A DNA stretch of 7,104 bases from an uncultured Actinomycetes bacterium (lineage in GTDB: Bacteria > Actinomycetota > Actinomycetes > Nanopelagicales > Nanopelagicaceae), in contig CAIUAO010000064.1 of assembly GCA_903897155.1 (NCBI GenBank), forward strand, positions 1 through 7,104, given 5' to 3'. A program made the translations under genes and the position numbers. Each line of letters begins with the position of its first letter. Position 1 is the stretch's first letter. Positions 5,095 through 7,104 of the stretch are shown here, in pieces. The notes below the pieces were generated by a model that was not told the origin of the DNA, did not search any database, and was given only the letters and a program-made list of their open reading frames with translations.

Positions 5095-6000
5095 ATGAAT
5101 AATTCACACGTAAGTGCTGGTGCCTGGGTCATTACCTTGGTATCACTGGCATTCGTGCTCCTCATTGACTTTCTCTTAGCCTTTCGCAATCGGCATAAGG
5201 AAACAACACTTAAGTCTGCGGCGCTATGGACTATTTTCTATGTTTCAGCAGCCGTCGTTTTTGGTTCCACGCTAGGCATTTGGCTTTCTGAGCAGGCAAG
5301 AAGTGAATTTTTTGCTGGTTGGCTTACTGAGTACTCACTTTCATTTGATAATTTATTTGTCTTTGTCTTAATTATGGCCCGCCTGAAGGTGGAGAAAAGT
5401 AAAGAAGAGATGGTCCTTTTCTATGGGATTGTTTCCTCGTTATTCTTGCGAGGCATATTTATAGCTGCTGGCTCAGCGGTAGTGAATAGGTTTCAATGGG
5501 TCTTTTACTTCTTTGGTTTCTTCTTGATTTACACCGCCTTCTCACTTCTTAAAGAGAGTGAAGAAGAGGAATGGACTGAGGGCAAAGCAACAGCCTGGCT
5601 TCGCAAGCGAGGGGCGTCAGTAGTTGTCATTGCATTAACTGCCATAGCGATTACAAACGTACTTTTTGCCTTTGATTCAATCCCCGCGATTTTTGGATTA
5701 ACGAGAAACCCGTATGTGATTGTTACGGCAAATGTATTTGCCCTGATGGGGCTCAGGCAGCTCTATTTTCTTATCGGCAACCTGATGCATAAGTTGGTCT
5801 ACCTAACTCAAGGCTTATCGGTCATTCTTGGATTTATTGGGGTCAAATTAATTTTTGAAGCAGCCCTCTCCCAGAAGCACCACAAAGTTATTGGAATAAA
5901 TATTCCCGAGATCTCACTTGGCCTTAGCCTGGGCTTTATCATCGGCGTTCTATGTCTGACTACCCTTCTGAGCCTGCTCAAATCACGTAAGAGTGCGTGA
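5095..6000 (+). CDS. TerC-family integral membrane protein
   Basis: 301 residues with about nine hydrophobic segments, at roughly 11-29, 43-63, 83-95, 108-128, 134-151, 174-192, 206-226, 236-256 and 272-295. The two TerC hallmark motifs are present: LSFDNLFVF (82-90, Asp85) and LFAFDSIPAIFG (190-201, Asp194), each placing an acidic residue inside a membrane segment, with Arg119 (FLRGIF) between them. Family members Alx, MeeF and MeeY are implicated in manganese export and metalation of exported proteins; others are linked to tellurite resistance. A short acidic cytoplasmic loop lies at 154-162 (ESEEEEWTE). The length is typical of the Alx-like branch. The ATG at 5095 lacks a normal ribosome site but has TAGGCT at -12 to -7. 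With no leader there is no room for the yybP-ykoY manganese riboswitch that precedes many terC homologues. The next gene starts 29 bases after the stop, in the same direction. The substrate here is not proven. Confidence 0.92.
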   Translation: MNNSHVSAGAWVITLVSLAFVLLIDFLLAFRNRHKETTLKSAALWTIFYVSAAVVFGSTLGIWLSEQARSEFFAGWLTEYSLSFDNLFVFVLIMARLKVEKSKEEMVLFYGIVSSLFLRGIFIAAGSAVVNRFQWVFYFFGFFLIYTAFSLLKESEEEEWTEGKATAWLRKRGASVVVIALTAIAITNVLFAFDSIPAIFGLTRNPYVIVTANVFALMGLRQLYFLIGNLMHKLVYLTQGLSVILGFIGVKLIFEAALSQKHHKVIGINIPEISLGLSLGFIIGVLCLTTLLSLLKSRKSA

Positions 6001-6017
6001 GGCGAGAAATTATTCGT

Positions 6018-6023
6018 TAGGCT
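6018..6023 (+). promoter_or_regulatory. Putative leaderless -10 box of the trans-sulfuration gene
   Basis: TAGGCT occupies positions -12 to -7 relative to the ATG at 6030, the same hexamer and spacing as before the gene at 5095. No Shine-Dalgarno sequence lies before the ATG. A -35 box is not evident, and read-through from the upstream membrane-protein gene is also possible. Confidence 0.5.
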
Positions 6024-6029
6024 TATCTC

Positions 6030-7104
6030 ATGTCAGATTTCCATAAGTTGACCCCTGGCGGGCTCACGCCTGATTCTCAAGTAGTTGCCGCCGGAAGACC
6101 TAAGCGCGATGTTGACGCACCGGTAAACACTTCAATTACTTTAAGTTCAACATACATAGCGCCAGGTCAAGTTGGGTATGGCCGCGATGGGAATCCAACA
6201 TGGTCTGCGTTGGAAGCTGCAATTGAAGAGTTAGAGGGCGGAAAGACGTTAGCTTTCGCATCAGGTCTTGCAGCAATTTCTGCTTATTTTTCAACCTTGC
6301 CACGAGGTGTTGTCATTACAACATCTAAAAATGGTTATAGCGGACTTATGCTCATGCTTCGTAAGATGCAGGAGTCAGGGGCTGCAGAGGTTCGTTATGT
6401 TGATATTTCAAATACCCAAGAGGTATTAGGCGCCCTTAACGGCAGTAATTTGCTCTGGATTGAATCTCCAACTAACCCTGCACTTGAAGTTGCTGATATG
6501 CCAACTCTCATTAAAGAGGCAAAGGCAGCGAAGATCGCTGTAGGTGTTGACAGCACATTTGCTACACCACTATTGCAAAAGCCCCTAGAGATGGGCGCAG
6601 ACATTGTTATTCACTCACTCACTAAATACATCTCAGGTCACTCTGATGTTCTTTTAGGATCTGCTTCGACGAAAGATGAAGCGCTTCTGGAAAAACTCAG
6701 CGACGCCCGAGGACTTGGGGGAGGGATTCCTGGCCCATTTGAAGCGTGGTTAACACTTCGAGGTCTTCGTACACTTGCAATTCGATTAGAGCGCGCGCAG
6801 AGCAATGCACTTGAATTAGCGAAGCGTCTATCTAGCCATCCCGCTGTTGAGAAGGTGCGCTATCCAGGCTTGCCAACAGATGCTCACCATAAGGTCGCTA
6901 GTAGTTTTATGAAAGGCTATGGAGCGATGATCTCATTTGATGTGAAGGGCGGGCCAGGAGCTGCTGATAAGGCATGTGCATCATCAGAATTGATTACTTT
7001 TGCTACTTCTCTTGGCGGGGTTGAGTCCTTGTGGGAACGTCGTCACCGTTGGAGCAATGAGAGTGCAAGCATCCCAACAAATCTTGTGCGTCTATCTGTC
7101 GGTA
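6030..7104 (+). CDS. Cys/Met-metabolism PLP enzyme (cystathionine gamma-synthase/lyase type), 3' end cut off
   Basis: The frame is open from the ATG at 6030 to the right edge: 358 codons plus one base. The family is usually 380-400 residues, so only a few tens of residues are missing. Features of the fold-type I gamma family: YGRDGNPTWSALE (50-62; Tyr50 and Arg52 would bind the cofactor phosphate of the partner subunit), FASGLAAI (76-83), ESPTNP (145-150), GVDSTFATP (172-180, Asp174 contacting the pyridine nitrogen; DNTFATP is commoner) and SLTKYISGHSDVLLG (196-210, Lys199 the cofactor lysine). The substrate-site segment SLGGVESL lies near residue 330. The enzyme is a cytoplasmic homotetramer in relatives, acting in methionine/cysteine interconversion. 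Cystathionine gamma-synthase, gamma-lyase and methionine gamma-lyase cannot be separated by eye, so I give no symbol. The gene starts 29 bases after the terC-type gene and probably has its own leaderless promoter. Confidence 0.9.
   Translation, partial: MSDFHKLTPGGLTPDSQVVAAGRPKRDVDAPVNTSITLSSTYIAPGQVGYGRDGNPTWSALEAAIEELEGGKTLAFASGLAAISAYFSTLPRGVVITTSKNGYSGLMLMLRKMQESGAAEVRYVDISNTQEVLGALNGSNLLWIESPTNPALEVADMPTLIKEAKAAKIAVGVDSTFATPLLQKPLEMGADIVIHSLTKYISGHSDVLLGSASTKDEALLEKLSDARGLGGGIPGPFEAWLTLRGLRTLAIRLERAQSNALELAKRLSSHPAVEKVRYPGLPTDAHHKVASSFMKGYGAMISFDVKGGPGAADKACASSELITFATSLGGVESLWERRHRWSNESASIPTNLVRLSVG

Noticed and set aside
6395..6604. Minus-strand frame opposite the PLP-enzyme gene
   Set aside because: The + frame is open for 358 codons with the PLP lysine motif, so this is an antisense shadow.

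Overview
The window looks like chromosomal DNA from a compact, moderately AT-rich member of the Actinomycetota. A freshwater Nanopelagicales-type (acI-like) genome would fit, but that placement is inference. The lineage evidence is a WhiB1-type iron-sulfur regulator next to a PdtaS-type sensor kinase, the same neighbourhood known in Mycobacterium tuberculosis (whiB1/pdtaS). Leaderless-style promoters and very tight packing, with opposing genes overlapping at their stop codons, agree with this.

Layout. Bases 1-191 are an upstream region with a small hairpin and no convincing gene. Bases 192-3317 on the + strand form a probable three-gene operon: a membrane-anchored SAF-domain protein (RcpC/CpaB-like), a CpaE/MinD-like P-loop protein with an altered Walker A motif, and a PdtaS-like histidine kinase. 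The kinase stop overlaps the stop of the convergent whiB1 (3314-3583, minus). Upstream of whiB1, also on the minus strand, lies tRNA-Arg(CCG) (3762-3833). Next come msrA (3893-4441, +) and a convergent AlkA-type DNA glycosylase (4431-5066, minus), whose 3' ends overlap by 11 bases. The glycosylase is divergent from a TerC-family membrane protein (5095-6000, +) with 28 bases between the two start codons. The window ends inside a PLP-dependent cystathionine gamma-synthase/lyase-type gene (6030 to the right edge, +).

How the genes relate. The first operon joins envelope or pilus-assembly-type proteins to a cytoplasmic sensor kinase, and it is the only multi-gene arrangement here that suggests a shared system. 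WhiB1, MsrA, the alkylation-repair glycosylase and the sulfur amino-acid enzyme share a loose redox/damage-response theme, but their orientations show separate transcription units. The most notable non-coding signal is a TANNNT hexamer placed exactly at -12 to -7 from three start codons (5066 minus, 5095 +, 6030 +). Two of these carry the identical hexamer TAGGCT, and this points to leaderless transcription.

I see no mobile element, CRISPR array or phage gene, and nothing that I can defend as a wholly new system. The SAF/CpaE-like/PdtaS operon is the best candidate for follow-up.
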